26,245 bases of DNA, from NCBI GenBank assembly GCA_047921395.1, contig JBLRWH010000036.1, forward strand, positions 1-26,245. The letters run 5' to 3'. Positions 1 to 7,408 of the stretch are shown here, in pieces. The DNA is from XN24 sp047921395. Its GTDB lineage: Bacteria; Pseudomonadota; Gammaproteobacteria; Steroidobacterales; XN24. Position numbers and translations under genes: made by a program. Every line of letters starts with the position of its first letter. Position 1 is the stretch's first letter. The notes under the pieces were generated by a model. It was not told the origin of the DNA. It searched no databases and worked only from the letters and a program-made list of their open reading frames with translations.

Positions 1-7
1 ATGTTTC

Positions 8-104
8 CTGGCGGCCCCGCCGTCATAGCCCCCGCTTGGGGTGCCTTAGACCGGTGGCTTTGCGTCCTCACCTTTCAGTGAGTTTGCCTTTTTCAGTGGC
101 CTCG
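8..104 (-). ncRNA. Class I c-di-GMP riboswitch (GEMM-I), distal copy of a tandem pair
   Basis: Read on the minus strand, this stretch has the GEMM-I core in order. These are AAGGCAAAC, a GAAA tetraloop closing a six-pair stem (CTCACT/GGTGAG), GGACGCAAAGCC (whose first A is the intercalating A47), ACCGGTCTAAGG, and a 3' strand GGCGGGGCCGCC matching the Vc2 P3 strand. The ligand-contact positions equivalent to G20 and C92 are G and C, which predicts c-di-GMP rather than cGAMP. Unlike the upstream copy, the base before G20 is A (AAGGC instead of GGGC). The aptamer ends about 8 nt from the window edge and is followed by AGGAAACAT, so the controlled gene lies to the left, outside the window. Confidence 0.9.
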
Positions 105-197
105 ACTTTCTCAAGTCCGTTTGTGCCGCCCCGTTGCCGGGGATGTACTCACAGGACAAACCGCCGAGAGGCGTGGCCTTTTGGGGAGTCTTGCTCG

Positions 198-273
198 AGC
201 GGGGTTGCCAGGGAGAGGTGCGCGCCCTAGGAGGAGGGGGGGAGGCGCGCCCCGGTTCTTTGGCAACCCCGCT
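198..273 (-). promoter_or_regulatory. Alternative hairpin between the two riboswitches
   Basis: Plus-strand 198-210 (AGCGGGGTTGCCA) and 261-273 (TGGCAACCCCGCT) are perfect 13-nt complements, with a second pairing inside (GCGCGCC 220-226 with GGCGCGC 244-250). Positions 262-273 are also the 3' strand of the proximal aptamer, so ligand-bound aptamer and this long hairpin exclude each other. No T-run follows on the minus strand, so it does not look like a simple intrinsic terminator. It may act by blocking the aptamer, recruiting RNase, or controlling Rho access. Confidence 0.6.
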
Positions 274-350
274 GTCGTAGGACCTTGTCCCTTAGACCGG
301 TGGCTTTGCGTCCCCGCCTTTCGACGGGTTTGCCCTTGTCAGCGGGAGTA
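255..350 (-). ncRNA. Class I c-di-GMP riboswitch (GEMM-I), promoter-proximal copy
   Basis: On the minus strand this matches the GEMM-I consensus closely: ACAAGGGCAAACC, stem CCGTC-GAAA-GGCGG, GGGACGCAAAGCC, CACCGGTCTAAGG, and the 3' strand AGCGGGGTTGCC, nearly identical to the Vibrio Vc2 P3 strand. G20 (middle G of GGG), A47 and C92 equivalents are all present. It lies about 150 nt upstream of a second GEMM-I aptamer in the same orientation, so both would be in one leader. Its P3 strand can instead pair with a perfect 13-nt complement further downstream (198-210), which gives a plausible expression platform. Confidence 0.93.
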
Positions 351-379
351 GTTGTAGCAGCGGTCGGGTGGGGCCGCAA
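351..379 (-). promoter_or_regulatory. Candidate sigma-70 promoter of the riboswitch leader
   Basis: Read on the minus strand there is TTGCGG (379-374), a 17-nt spacer and TACAAC (356-351). The predicted start is near 344, just upstream of the first aptamer. The hexamers match only partly. The exact spacing, the position directly before the aptamer and the CRP-like site centred 61.5 nt upstream make it credible. Confidence 0.5.
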
Positions 380-397
380 TAGGGCAGAGCGAAGAAC

Positions 398-413
398 TGT
401 GACGTGTGTCACG
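398..413. promoter_or_regulatory. CRP-like palindromic operator
   Basis: TGTGACGTGTGTCACG has the CRP-family form TGTGA-N6-TCAC(A/G). Its centre (405.5) is about 61.5 nt upstream of the predicted start of the riboswitch transcript, a typical class I activator position. A similar GTGAC-N4-GTCAC site lies before the GGDEF-EAL gene at 7310-7323. The regulator is inferred from the motif only. Confidence 0.5.
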
Positions 414-422
414 AACTCTCGG

Positions 423-526
423 GGTCGGACCATGGGAAGTGATTGAAAGCGCTCGGTTTGCGGTCTGAAAAAGGCTGTTCTGGGGCCTTAGAGCGCGTAT
501 TTTGCCCCGAAAAACGCGTTCTAAGG
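423..526 (+). repeat. RAYT-associated half-element, solitary copy 1
   Basis: The GGTCGGACC box (423-431), a 54-nt interval and a CCTTAGA...TTCTAAGG hairpin (486-526) make one half-element. The hairpin here is the best paired of all: CCTTAGAGCGCGT against ACGCGTTCTAAGG with further TTTT/AAAA pairing inside. No inverted right half follows before parD, so this copy is unpaired. AAGGAGG at its 3' end followed by ATG (531) looks like a start site, but only a 28-codon frame follows and no gene is called. Confidence 0.85.
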
Positions 527-668
527 AGGGATGCGGATCGCGGTTTTCTGGTCGAGAGCGCAGGTTTCCCAGGCTACCGAAATGGCGCGGTTGCGCTTAC
601 TTTATGGGGGATGGTGATCTATGGCATATTCTGCCAATCACGCTGATTTCTGAACGAGGGGGAGCCCC

Positions 669-983
669 ATGCCAACTCGCAACGTCGTGCTCACGGATCA
701 CCAGGCCAGGCTGGTCGAGGGACTTGTTGCGTCGGGGCGATTCCAGAATGCGAGCGAAGTACTGCGTGAGGGCCTGCGATTGCTGGAGCGGGCGGAAGGA
801 GAACATCGCGCGCGACTCGAGGCATTGAGCGCGGCCGCGCAGCTCGGCATCGCGGATGTGGAGCAAGGCCGGTACCGCGAATTCGGCTCGGCGGATGATC
901 TGCGGCGTTACCTGGCCGAATTGGCGGAAGAGGCGCTATCGCCGGGGCCTGAGTTGGGCCAGTCGCGTGGAGCAAAGAAATAG
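669..983 (+). CDS. parD: ParD-family antitoxin
   Basis: A 104-residue protein of the CopG/ParD ribbon-helix-helix family. The N-terminal strand RNVVLTDHQARLVEGLV and the following helices (RFQNASEVLREGLRLLE) match the DNA-binding and dimerising part. The C-terminal half (about 45-104) would wrap the toxin. ParD antitoxins neutralise ParE and repress their own operon. The start at 669 has a strong Shine-Dalgarno (AGGGGGAG, 657-664). The gene overlaps the toxin reading frame by 17 nt, the usual translationally coupled arrangement. It lies 140 nt after a lone RAYT half-element, so arrival as an accessory module is possible, although base composition is like the neighbours. Confidence 0.88.
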   Translation: MPTRNVVLTDHQARLVEGLVASGRFQNASEVLREGLRLLERAEGEHRARLEALSAAAQLGIADVEQGRYREFGSADDLRRYLAELAEEALSPGPELGQSRGAKK

Positions 984-1311
984 CGTCTTGACGCTCGCGC
1001 TGTCGGCGCGGGCCAGCGAAGACTACCGCGGCATCATCCGCTGGAGCGTCGAGCAGTTTGGTTCCGCCCAGGGACGGGCGTATGCCAGCGTGATCAACGC
1101 GACGCTCGAGGATCTCTTGGCGGGGCGTGGCACGATCGAGGGCAGGGCGCGGCCGGACATCGCAGCGGGCATCTTTTCCATTCATGTGGCGCGCCACGGT
1201 CGAAAAGGCCGTCACTTCGTCATCTTCCGGCTTGTGCCGCGGCAAGCTTCACAGCGGATCGAGGTGCTTCGTATTCTGCACGACGCGATGGACTTGCCGC
1301 GGCACTTGTGA
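967..1311 (+). CDS. parE: ParE-family toxin
   Basis: About 114 residues of the RelE/ParE superfamily. The pattern VLTLALSARASEDYRGIIRW, then ...RPDIAAGIFSIHVARHGRKG, then HFVIFRLV and IEVLRILHDAMD is typical of the ParE fold, whose members inhibit DNA gyrase. A GTG at 967, overlapping the parD stop, is the likely start. A TTG at 988 is an alternative. The in-frame ATG at 856 would add a tail read from inside parD and is unlikely. Conserved Arg/His/Phe positions in the last third appear intact, so the toxin is probably functional. It converges on the PEP-CTERM gene across a short hairpin. Confidence 0.87.
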   Translation: MEQRNSVLTLALSARASEDYRGIIRWSVEQFGSAQGRAYASVINATLEDLLAGRGTIEGRARPDIAAGIFSIHVARHGRKGRHFVIFRLVPRQASQRIEVLRILHDAMDLPRHL

Positions 1312-1314
1312 CCC

Positions 1315-1344
1315 GGAGACACTGCCGTCGCCAGCAGTGTCTCC
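1315..1344. repeat. Hairpin of the GGGGACACTGC repeat family
   Basis: GGAGACACTGC and GCAGTGTCTCC form a perfect 11-bp stem with an 8-nt loop. It sits in the 35-bp gap between the convergent parE and PEP-CTERM genes. The arms are a one-base variant of the 26-bp repeat units found at 11075-11193 and 14444-14563. No T-run follows on either strand, so it is not a classical terminator. Confidence 0.7.
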
Positions 1345-1346
1345 GC

Positions 1347-1970
1347 TCAGGTGGTCTCCGCTCGAGCGATGCGACGACGCACGAGCGCGAAGCCGAGCAG
1401 GCCGGTGCCGAGCAGCAACAGCACGCCGGGTTCGGGGATGTCCTGCACGCCGCGGATGAAGCCCGAGATGTGCGAGTAGTCGGCTCGGAAGCTGTTGTAG
1501 AAGCCGTCGATGTCGAGCACCAGGCCGGTCCAGGCATAGGCGACATTCGTTTCGCCCGCCTCGCCGCCAGGCTGCTTCACCATCAGGACGAAGTCGACCT
1601 TCTGGCCGGCGTAGCTGGTGATCAGCTGGAAGGCGTAGTCCCACGGGGACTCGGCGCCGGTCGCGGTCAGCGAGAAGCCGGCGACCGGGCTGTCGATGCC
1701 GGACTGCTTGTCGTACTTGCCGATGAAGAAGAACGGGTCGGCCGTGGTGCCGAGTACGGGATCAAACACGGCGTTGACGGCGCCGGCCTCGGTGGCCGGG
1801 CTGTCGTTAGGCATGGTGCCCATGGCGCAGTAGGCGGGATCCATGCTGTTGGCGATCGCGCCCGGCGTCGTTACGCAGTCCACCAAGGCCAGCGCCGCGG
1901 CGGCGGCTGAGGCGAACAGCAGGGCGGTGGCCGCCAGCACCGCTTGGCTGATGAGCATCCTGGCTTTCAT
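1347..1970 (-). CDS. PEP-CTERM sorting-signal exported protein
   Basis: A 207-residue secreted protein. It has an N-terminal signal peptide (hydrophobic 6-29, Ala-rich cleavage region) and a C-terminal PEP-CTERM tripartite tag: IPEP at 178-181, a hydrophobic stretch LLLLGTGLLGFALV, then basic RRRIAR. Such proteins are cut and anchored or released by an exosortase, usually in organisms that make exopolysaccharide. No exosortase is in this window. The middle (about 40-175) has no recognised domain; two Cys (32, 48) could form a disulphide. The start has a good Shine-Dalgarno (GGAGG, 8 nt before ATG). A sigma-54 promoter lies about 90 bp upstream, in line with the known PrsK/PrsR-RpoN control of many PEP-CTERM genes. 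Confidence 0.9.
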   Translation of the reverse strand: MKARMLISQAVLAATALLFASAAAAALALVDCVTTPGAIANSMDPAYCAMGTMPNDSPATEAGAVNAVFDPVLGTTADPFFFIGKYDKQSGIDSPVAGFSLTATGAESPWDYAFQLITSYAGQKVDFVLMVKQPGGEAGETNVAYAWTGLVLDIDGFYNSFRADYSHISGFIRGVQDIPEPGVLLLLGTGLLGFALVRRRIARAETT

Positions 1971-2060
1971 GTCGTTGTCCTCCGGTCAGTCCGTTGAACG
2001 TGGACCGGAGCGGGCGTTGCATGGGTAGACGGCTGCGGCTCCGGCCCTCACTGGAAGATG

Positions 2061-2076
2061 TGCAACTTGCGGGCCA
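2061..2076 (-). promoter_or_regulatory. Sigma-54 (RpoN) promoter for the PEP-CTERM gene
   Basis: On the minus strand TGGCCCGCAAGTTGCA fits the -24/-12 consensus TGGCACG-N4-TTGC, with exactly 10 nt between the invariant GG and GC. The predicted start is near 2050, giving a leader of about 80 nt. An inverted repeat GCAACT...AGTTGC overlaps the element. Confidence 0.7.
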
Positions 2077-2199
2077 GTTGCGGGCGCGCTGCCGTGCGGA
2101 AAATTTTCGCGTTGGATCAGGGGGTTGCGGAGGGCGGTTTTGTCGCCGGATTGGGGGTGATTTTGGGTGTAAAAATTCCCGACCCGGATTAGATGGAGC

Positions 2200-2234
2200 G
2201 GGGGGTGGGTTGTGGGGGTGTGGGGGTGGTTGGG
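2200..2234 (+). other. G-rich tract, potential G-quadruplex
   Basis: Five runs of three to six G on the plus strand, separated by 1-7 nt, lie upstream of the sigma-54 promoter of the PEP-CTERM gene. This fits the simple G4 pattern. The stretch from here to 2390 otherwise holds an AT-rich patch (about 2256-2316) that stands out against the GC-rich surroundings; I see no gene in it. Confidence 0.45.
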
Positions 2235-2624
2235 TGGTTGGTTGGATGGCTTTTCGAGAGTTAGGAAATAATGTTAAACAATAAGTTACGAATTATAATT
2301 AATGTTGGTTATAGATTCTGGCGCTGCATCTGGCTGGGTGGGCAGGGAGCCGAGATGCGCTGGTGATATGTCAAATTTGTCGACCGTTCGGGTCGGACCA
2401 CGGCAAGTCTCTGATTTCCAGAAAAAAGGCCCCCAGGAACCCCGGGTTTTCACCGTTAGAAGGCGTTTTTCCGCGTCAAATCCGCGTTCTAAGGAATGTT
2501 TGCCAGGCCGACGGCTGGGATCACTGGCGCGGTATCCGCGAGGCGGGGCCCGACTGCCACCGATGGCTCCGAATGGGTGTCGAGAGAATTTACATTTTTC
2601 GTGCGGAATCGACCCGGTCCAGGT

Positions 2625-2737
2625 TGCAAGCCGTTGAAAAATAGAGTGTCGTAGAAACTGGTTCGCTTATTGCATGGTATTCAACGTCGGGAATTGAAGC
2701 GTCCATAGCGATGCGCAGGTCCCGGCAACGGCTTGCA
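2625..2737. repeat. 12-bp inverted repeat inside copy 2
   Basis: TGCAAGCCGTTG (2625-2636) and CAACGGCTTGCA (2726-2737) are perfect complements about 90 nt apart. They lie about 100 nt before a strong terminator, so they may be the closing helix of a structured small RNA, or the ends of an older insertion. Confidence 0.5.
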
Positions 2738-2835
2738 GGATCGAAGTCTCGAGGGGGGGTTAGTCCAGCGCGTGCGCCAAAGTAGCGCGGTCGCCTGGCT
2801 GCCGGACAAGGGACCTCAGGCCAGTTGGGGGGAGC

Positions 2836-2866
2836 AAGGCCCGTTCGTTCGCGAGCGGGCCTTTTT
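2836..2866 (+). terminator. Intrinsic terminator
   Basis: AAGGCCCGTTCG pairs with CGAGCGGGCCTT around a TTCG loop, giving a 12-bp stem with one wobble, followed by T5. It faces the plus strand, but no plus-strand gene ends nearby. Any transcript it ends must start inside the composite element or further left. Confidence 0.75.
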
Positions 2867-3070
2867 AATTTCCCGCGGCTGCATCGGGCGGCGCGCATCA
2901 CCGGCCGGCAGGCCGCGCTTCCATCGCCCTCGAATTCATCGATGACGTCACCCGTTCGATCAGCCCCGACGCCCTGAGTATGTCTTAGAACGCGTTTTTG
3001 GTGCCCGAATCCGCGTCCTAAGCTCGTTTCTGGGGCTAAATTCCGCTCTTATTTCATTGGAAACAATGGC

Positions 3071-4072
3071 TTATCGTGGTCCGACCCCGCGACCGTAGCC
3101 AGGCGCGCGTTCCCAGGCCAGCGACGTCGCCACGATCCGATCCAGGTCGTCGAACCGCGGCGTCCAGCCCAGCAGCTCGCGGATCCGAGCGGCATTCGCC
3201 ACCAGCGTCGGCGGATCGCCCGCGCGCCGCGCATCCTCCCGCACCGGCAGCGGCTCGCCGGTCAGCCGCTCCACCGCCTGCACGACTTCGCGCACGCTGT
3301 AGCCGTGCCCGTAGCCGCAATTCAGCACCTGGCTGTCGCCGCCATCGCGCAGCCAGCGCAGCGCATCGAGATGCGCCGTGGCCAGGTCCTCGACATGGAT
3401 GTAGTCGCGCACCCCGGTGCCGTCCGGCGTGTCGTAATCGGTGCCGAAAATGGTCAGCGCCGCGCGCTTGCCGCACGCGACCTCGCACGCGACCTTCACC
3501 AGCAGCGTCGCGTTCGGCGTCGACTGGCCGATGCGGCCCTCGGGATCGCTGCCCGCCACGTTGAAGTAGCGCAGCGCCACGTATGACGGCCCGCCCGCCG
3601 CCGCCAGGTCGCGCAGCATCCACTCGCTCATGAGCTTGGACGTGCCGTAGGGATTGATCGGCGCGGTCGGCGAGTCCTCGCGTGCGATCCCGCCGGGCGG
3701 CAGGCCGTACACCGCCGCGGTGGACGAGAACACGATGTGCTTGACACCGGCCTCGGCCGCGCACTGCAGCAGGTTGCGCGTCGCGCAGGTGTTGTTGCGG
3801 TAGTACTTCAGCGGGTCGCTGGCCGACTCGGGCACGATGGTGTGCGCGGCGAAGTGCATGATCGTGTCGACGTCGTTTTCAGCGAGCACGCGCTGCACGA
3901 GCTCGCGGTCGCCCGTGTCGCCGACGACCAGCTCGCCGTGCGTCACCGCCTCCGGGAAGCCCGTCGACAGGTTGTCGAGCGTCACCACGCGTTCGCCCGC
4001 CGCGCCGAGCTGGCGCACGACGTGGCTGCCGATGTAGCCGGCGCCGCCGGTGACGAGAATTCCGTTGGCCAT
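3071..4072 (-). CDS. galE: UDP-glucose 4-epimerase
   Basis: A 333-residue short-chain dehydrogenase-fold epimerase that interconverts UDP-glucose and UDP-galactose through bound NAD; it supplies precursors for polysaccharide and the Leloir pathway. The NAD-binding loop GGAGYIG is at 9-15, the catalytic SS(T) at about 116-118, and YxxxK at Y142/K146. NPYGTSK, ALRYFNVAGSDPEGRIG, DYIHVEDLA and the C-terminal AGDPPTLVANAARI segment are all typical, and length is normal. Start 4072 is preferred because the family begins at MANGILVTGG and GGAGA lies nine nt upstream; longer frames add unrelated residues. The last residues GVGPR and the TAA come from the terminal box of repeat copy 2, so the native end was probably replaced. 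Confidence 0.96.
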   Translation of the reverse strand: MANGILVTGGAGYIGSHVVRQLGAAGERVVTLDNLSTGFPEAVTHGELVVGDTGDRELVQRVLAENDVDTIMHFAAHTIVPESASDPLKYYRNNTCATRNLLQCAAEAGVKHIVFSSTAAVYGLPPGGIAREDSPTAPINPYGTSKLMSEWMLRDLAAAGGPSYVALRYFNVAGSDPEGRIGQSTPNATLLVKVACEVACGKRAALTIFGTDYDTPDGTGVRDYIHVEDLATAHLDALRWLRDGGDSQVLNCGYGHGYSVREVVQAVERLTGEPLPVREDARRAGDPPTLVANAARIRELLGWTPRFDDLDRIVATSLAWERAPGYGRGVGPR

Positions 4073-4104
4073 CCGTGGTCTCCAGGGGATGTGATGGTGG
4101 CGCG

Positions 4105-4113
4105 ATGATAACA
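4105..4113 (-). promoter_or_regulatory. Candidate extended -10 promoter of galE
   Basis: On the minus strand TGTTATCAT contains the TGn extension and a TATCAT -10, placed about 33 bp before the galE ATG. No convincing -35 is visible. Confidence 0.35.
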
Positions 4114-4160
4114 ATCGTGCGGCGCCGGGGAGTGTGGGCTGGTTATCGGTTTGCTGTTCG

Positions 4161-5130
4161 GGTCGGACCGCGGTATCCCCATGAAAACGCGACATTATCC
4201 CCCTCAAAACCCCCGCAGCCCGACCTTAGAGTGGCGATTTCCCCCCGAAATCCTCGTTCTAAGGAGCCTCCCCATGCCGCGCGCCCACCGCCATTTCCTG
4301 CCCGGCCACATCTGGCACATCACCGAGCGCTGCCACTCGCGCGACTTCCTGCTCAAGCTGCGCCACGACCGGCGCCGCTGGCTCGCCTGGCTGTTCGAGG
4401 TGCGGCGCCGCTACGGGCTGTGCGTGCTCAACTACATCGTCACGCGCAACCACATCCACCTGCTGGTGCGCGACCGCGGCGCGGGCGAGATCGCGCCGTC
4501 CATGGCCCTCGTCGCCGGCCGCACCGGGCAGGAATACAACATGCGCAAGACGCGGCTCGGCGCGTTCTGGCAGGACCGCTACCACGCGACCGCGGTCGAG
4601 AGCGACGGACACCTGCTGCGTTGCATGACCTACATCGACCTCAACATGGTGCGCGCGGGCGCCGTGAGCCACCCGGCCGAGTGGCCCGAGAGCGGGTTCT
4701 GCGAGCTCCAGCGGCTGCCGCGGCGCTACCGGATCATCGATACGGCCATGCTGTGCTGGCTGACCGGCTGCGAGACGGCCGAGGACTTGCGCCGGCGCAT
4801 GACGGACGCGGCGGAGCGCACGCTGGGCGAGGGGCCGCCCCGGCGGGAGGCGGCATGGAGCGAGAGCCTCGCGGTCGGCAACGAGGCGTTCCTGCGCCAG
4901 GTCCACCACGAGCTCGGCGCACGGAGCCTGGCGCGCGCGCTGGTGGAGGAGGACGGCCTCACGTGCCTGCGCGAGATTGCGGCCGGATACGACGTGGGCA
5001 GCAAATCAGAGTACAATGCTCGGCTGCCTTAGGATGAGAATTTTGCCCTGAAAAGTGCGTTCTAAGGCTCCCAGGAGGGCTGTTTTCGGCCCTTTTCTTA
5101 TTTGTATCAGTCACTTGCCATGGTCCGACC
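4161..5130. mobile_element. Complete RAYT transposable unit, copy 3 (970 bp)
   Basis: Inverted half-elements enclose the transposase gene: box 4161-4169, hairpin 4224-4264, RAYT 4274-5032, hairpin 5026-5068, inverted box 5122-5130. Both box-to-hairpin intervals are exactly 54 nt. This is the only copy in the window that carries the gene, so it is the candidate autonomous member. Copies at 2391-3086, 6931-7302 and 13212-13489 share the ends but not the gene. It fills the whole gap between galE and typA. Confidence 0.85.
4274..5032 (+). CDS. REP-associated tyrosine transposase (RAYT, IS200-like Y1 family)
   Basis: A 252-residue single-strand-DNA transposase of the Y1 HUH superfamily. The HUH motif is HIH in NYIVTRNHIHLLV (about 54-66), and the nucleophilic Tyr is probably that of GQEYNMRK (about 95). 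RLGAFWQDRYHAT and CMTYIDLNMVRAGAV are hallmark RAYT segments. A C-terminal helical region (about 195-252) may bind the repeat. RAYTs process REP hairpins in the same genome, and here matching hairpins flank the gene. The start at 4274 has AAGGAG eight nt upstream, which is the 3' arm of the left hairpin. The TAG stop is within the CCTTAG of the right hairpin. The gene appears intact and shares the GC-rich composition of its neighbours. Confidence 0.92.
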   Translation: MPRAHRHFLPGHIWHITERCHSRDFLLKLRHDRRRWLAWLFEVRRRYGLCVLNYIVTRNHIHLLVRDRGAGEIAPSMALVAGRTGQEYNMRKTRLGAFWQDRYHATAVESDGHLLRCMTYIDLNMVRAGAVSHPAEWPESGFCELQRLPRRYRIIDTAMLCWLTGCETAEDLRRRMTDAAERTLGEGPPRREAAWSESLAVGNEAFLRQVHHELGARSLARALVEEDGLTCLREIAAGYDVGSKSEYNARLP

Positions 5131-5133
5131 CGC

Positions 5134-6930
<1,797 letters not shown>

Positions 6931-6954
<24 letters not shown>

Positions 6955-7302
6955 TTCTTATACGGAATCGCCCGAAAAACAGCCAAAATAACGCCTTAGA
7001 ACGCTGTTTTTGCCTCGAAATCGGTGTTCTAAGGTGGGCGGCCGTGTGCCACCGGTCCCGGCGCCCCAGCGCCCCAGCGCCCCAGCGCCCCAGCGCCCCA
7101 GCGCCCCAGCGCCCCAGCAGCCCAGCGCCCCAGCAGCCCAGCAGCCCAGCGCCGCAGCGCCGCAGCGCCCCAGCGGCGATCCGCGGCGATCCTCTTCTCC
7201 TTAGAATCGAATTTCGGGCCCAAAAACCGCCTTCTAAGGCTGCCAGCGGGCCCGGATTTGCGATTTCTTCAATAGATCTCAAGGGATTATGGAGGTCCGA
7301 CC
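6931..7302. repeat. RAYT-associated inverted composite element, copy 4 (372 bp)
   Basis: Left box 6931-6939 and hairpin 6994-7034; right hairpin 7199-7239 and inverted box 7294-7302. Both intervals are 54 nt. The interior of 164 bp is mostly a 9-bp tandem repeat. The left end is inside the last codons of typA, and the right end stops 6 bp before the CRP-like site of the GGDEF-EAL promoter. No other gene lies in the 6955-7408 gap. Confidence 0.85.
7061..7175 (+). repeat. CAGCGCCCC 9-bp tandem repeat
   Basis: About a dozen copies of CAGCGCCCC, some altered to CAGCAGCCC or CAGCGCCGC, lie between the two hairpins of copy 4. Frames through it encode only Pro/Ala/Gln/Arg-rich repeats with no start signal, so it is treated as a microsatellite-like expansion. 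Confidence 0.85.
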
Positions 7303-7308
7303 CGAAAG

Positions 7309-7352
7309 CGTGACGCGAGTCACGCACTTTTCGCCGCGCGCGTCTCTATAGT
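7309..7352 (+). promoter_or_regulatory. CRP-like class II promoter of the GGDEF-EAL gene
   Basis: The perfect palindrome CGTGACGCGAGTCACG (7309-7324) has the CRP-like form with a 6-nt core. A -10 TATAGT lies at 7347-7352, so the predicted start is near 7358 and the palindrome centre falls at about -42, the class II activator position. No good -35 hexamer is present, as expected for activator dependence. Confidence 0.55.
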
Positions 7353-7408
7353 CGCGGCCAATATGCGGCGCGTTATGTTGAGCCGCGGAACAGGGGACAG
7401 GGGACTTC

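Larger units (their letters stand above)
2391..3086. repeat. RAYT-associated inverted composite element, copy 2 (696 bp)
   Basis: The left half has box 2391-2399 and hairpin 2453-2494. The right half has hairpin 2984-3022 and inverted box GGTCCGACC 3078-3086. Both box-to-hairpin intervals are 54 nt, as in the transposase-bearing copy at 4161-5130. The interior of about 490 bp holds no convincing ORF but has a 12-bp inverted repeat and an intrinsic terminator. The right end runs into galE and provides its final codons and stop. Confidence 0.85.

Noticed and set aside
24..26. ATG on the minus strand as the start of the riboswitch-controlled gene
   Set aside because: It lies inside the 3' strand of the distal aptamer (GGCTATGACGGCGGGG region), so the real start must be beyond the left edge.
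227..433. Minus-strand 68-codon frame starting MVRP
   Set aside because: It covers the promoter, CRP-like site and first riboswitch, and its start is only the repeat end ATGGTCCGACC.
2640..2866. 6S RNA or tRNA in the copy 2 interior
   Set aside because: No cloverleaf and no 6S-like central bubble could be recognised; only an unspecified small RNA remains possible.
2590..2901. Minus-strand 103-codon ORF in repeat copy 2
   Set aside because: It crosses the terminator hairpin, has no ribosome site and no recognisable domain.
7010..7204. Proline-rich small protein
   Set aside because: The frame is a translation of the 9-bp repeat between two repeat hairpins, with no ribosome site.
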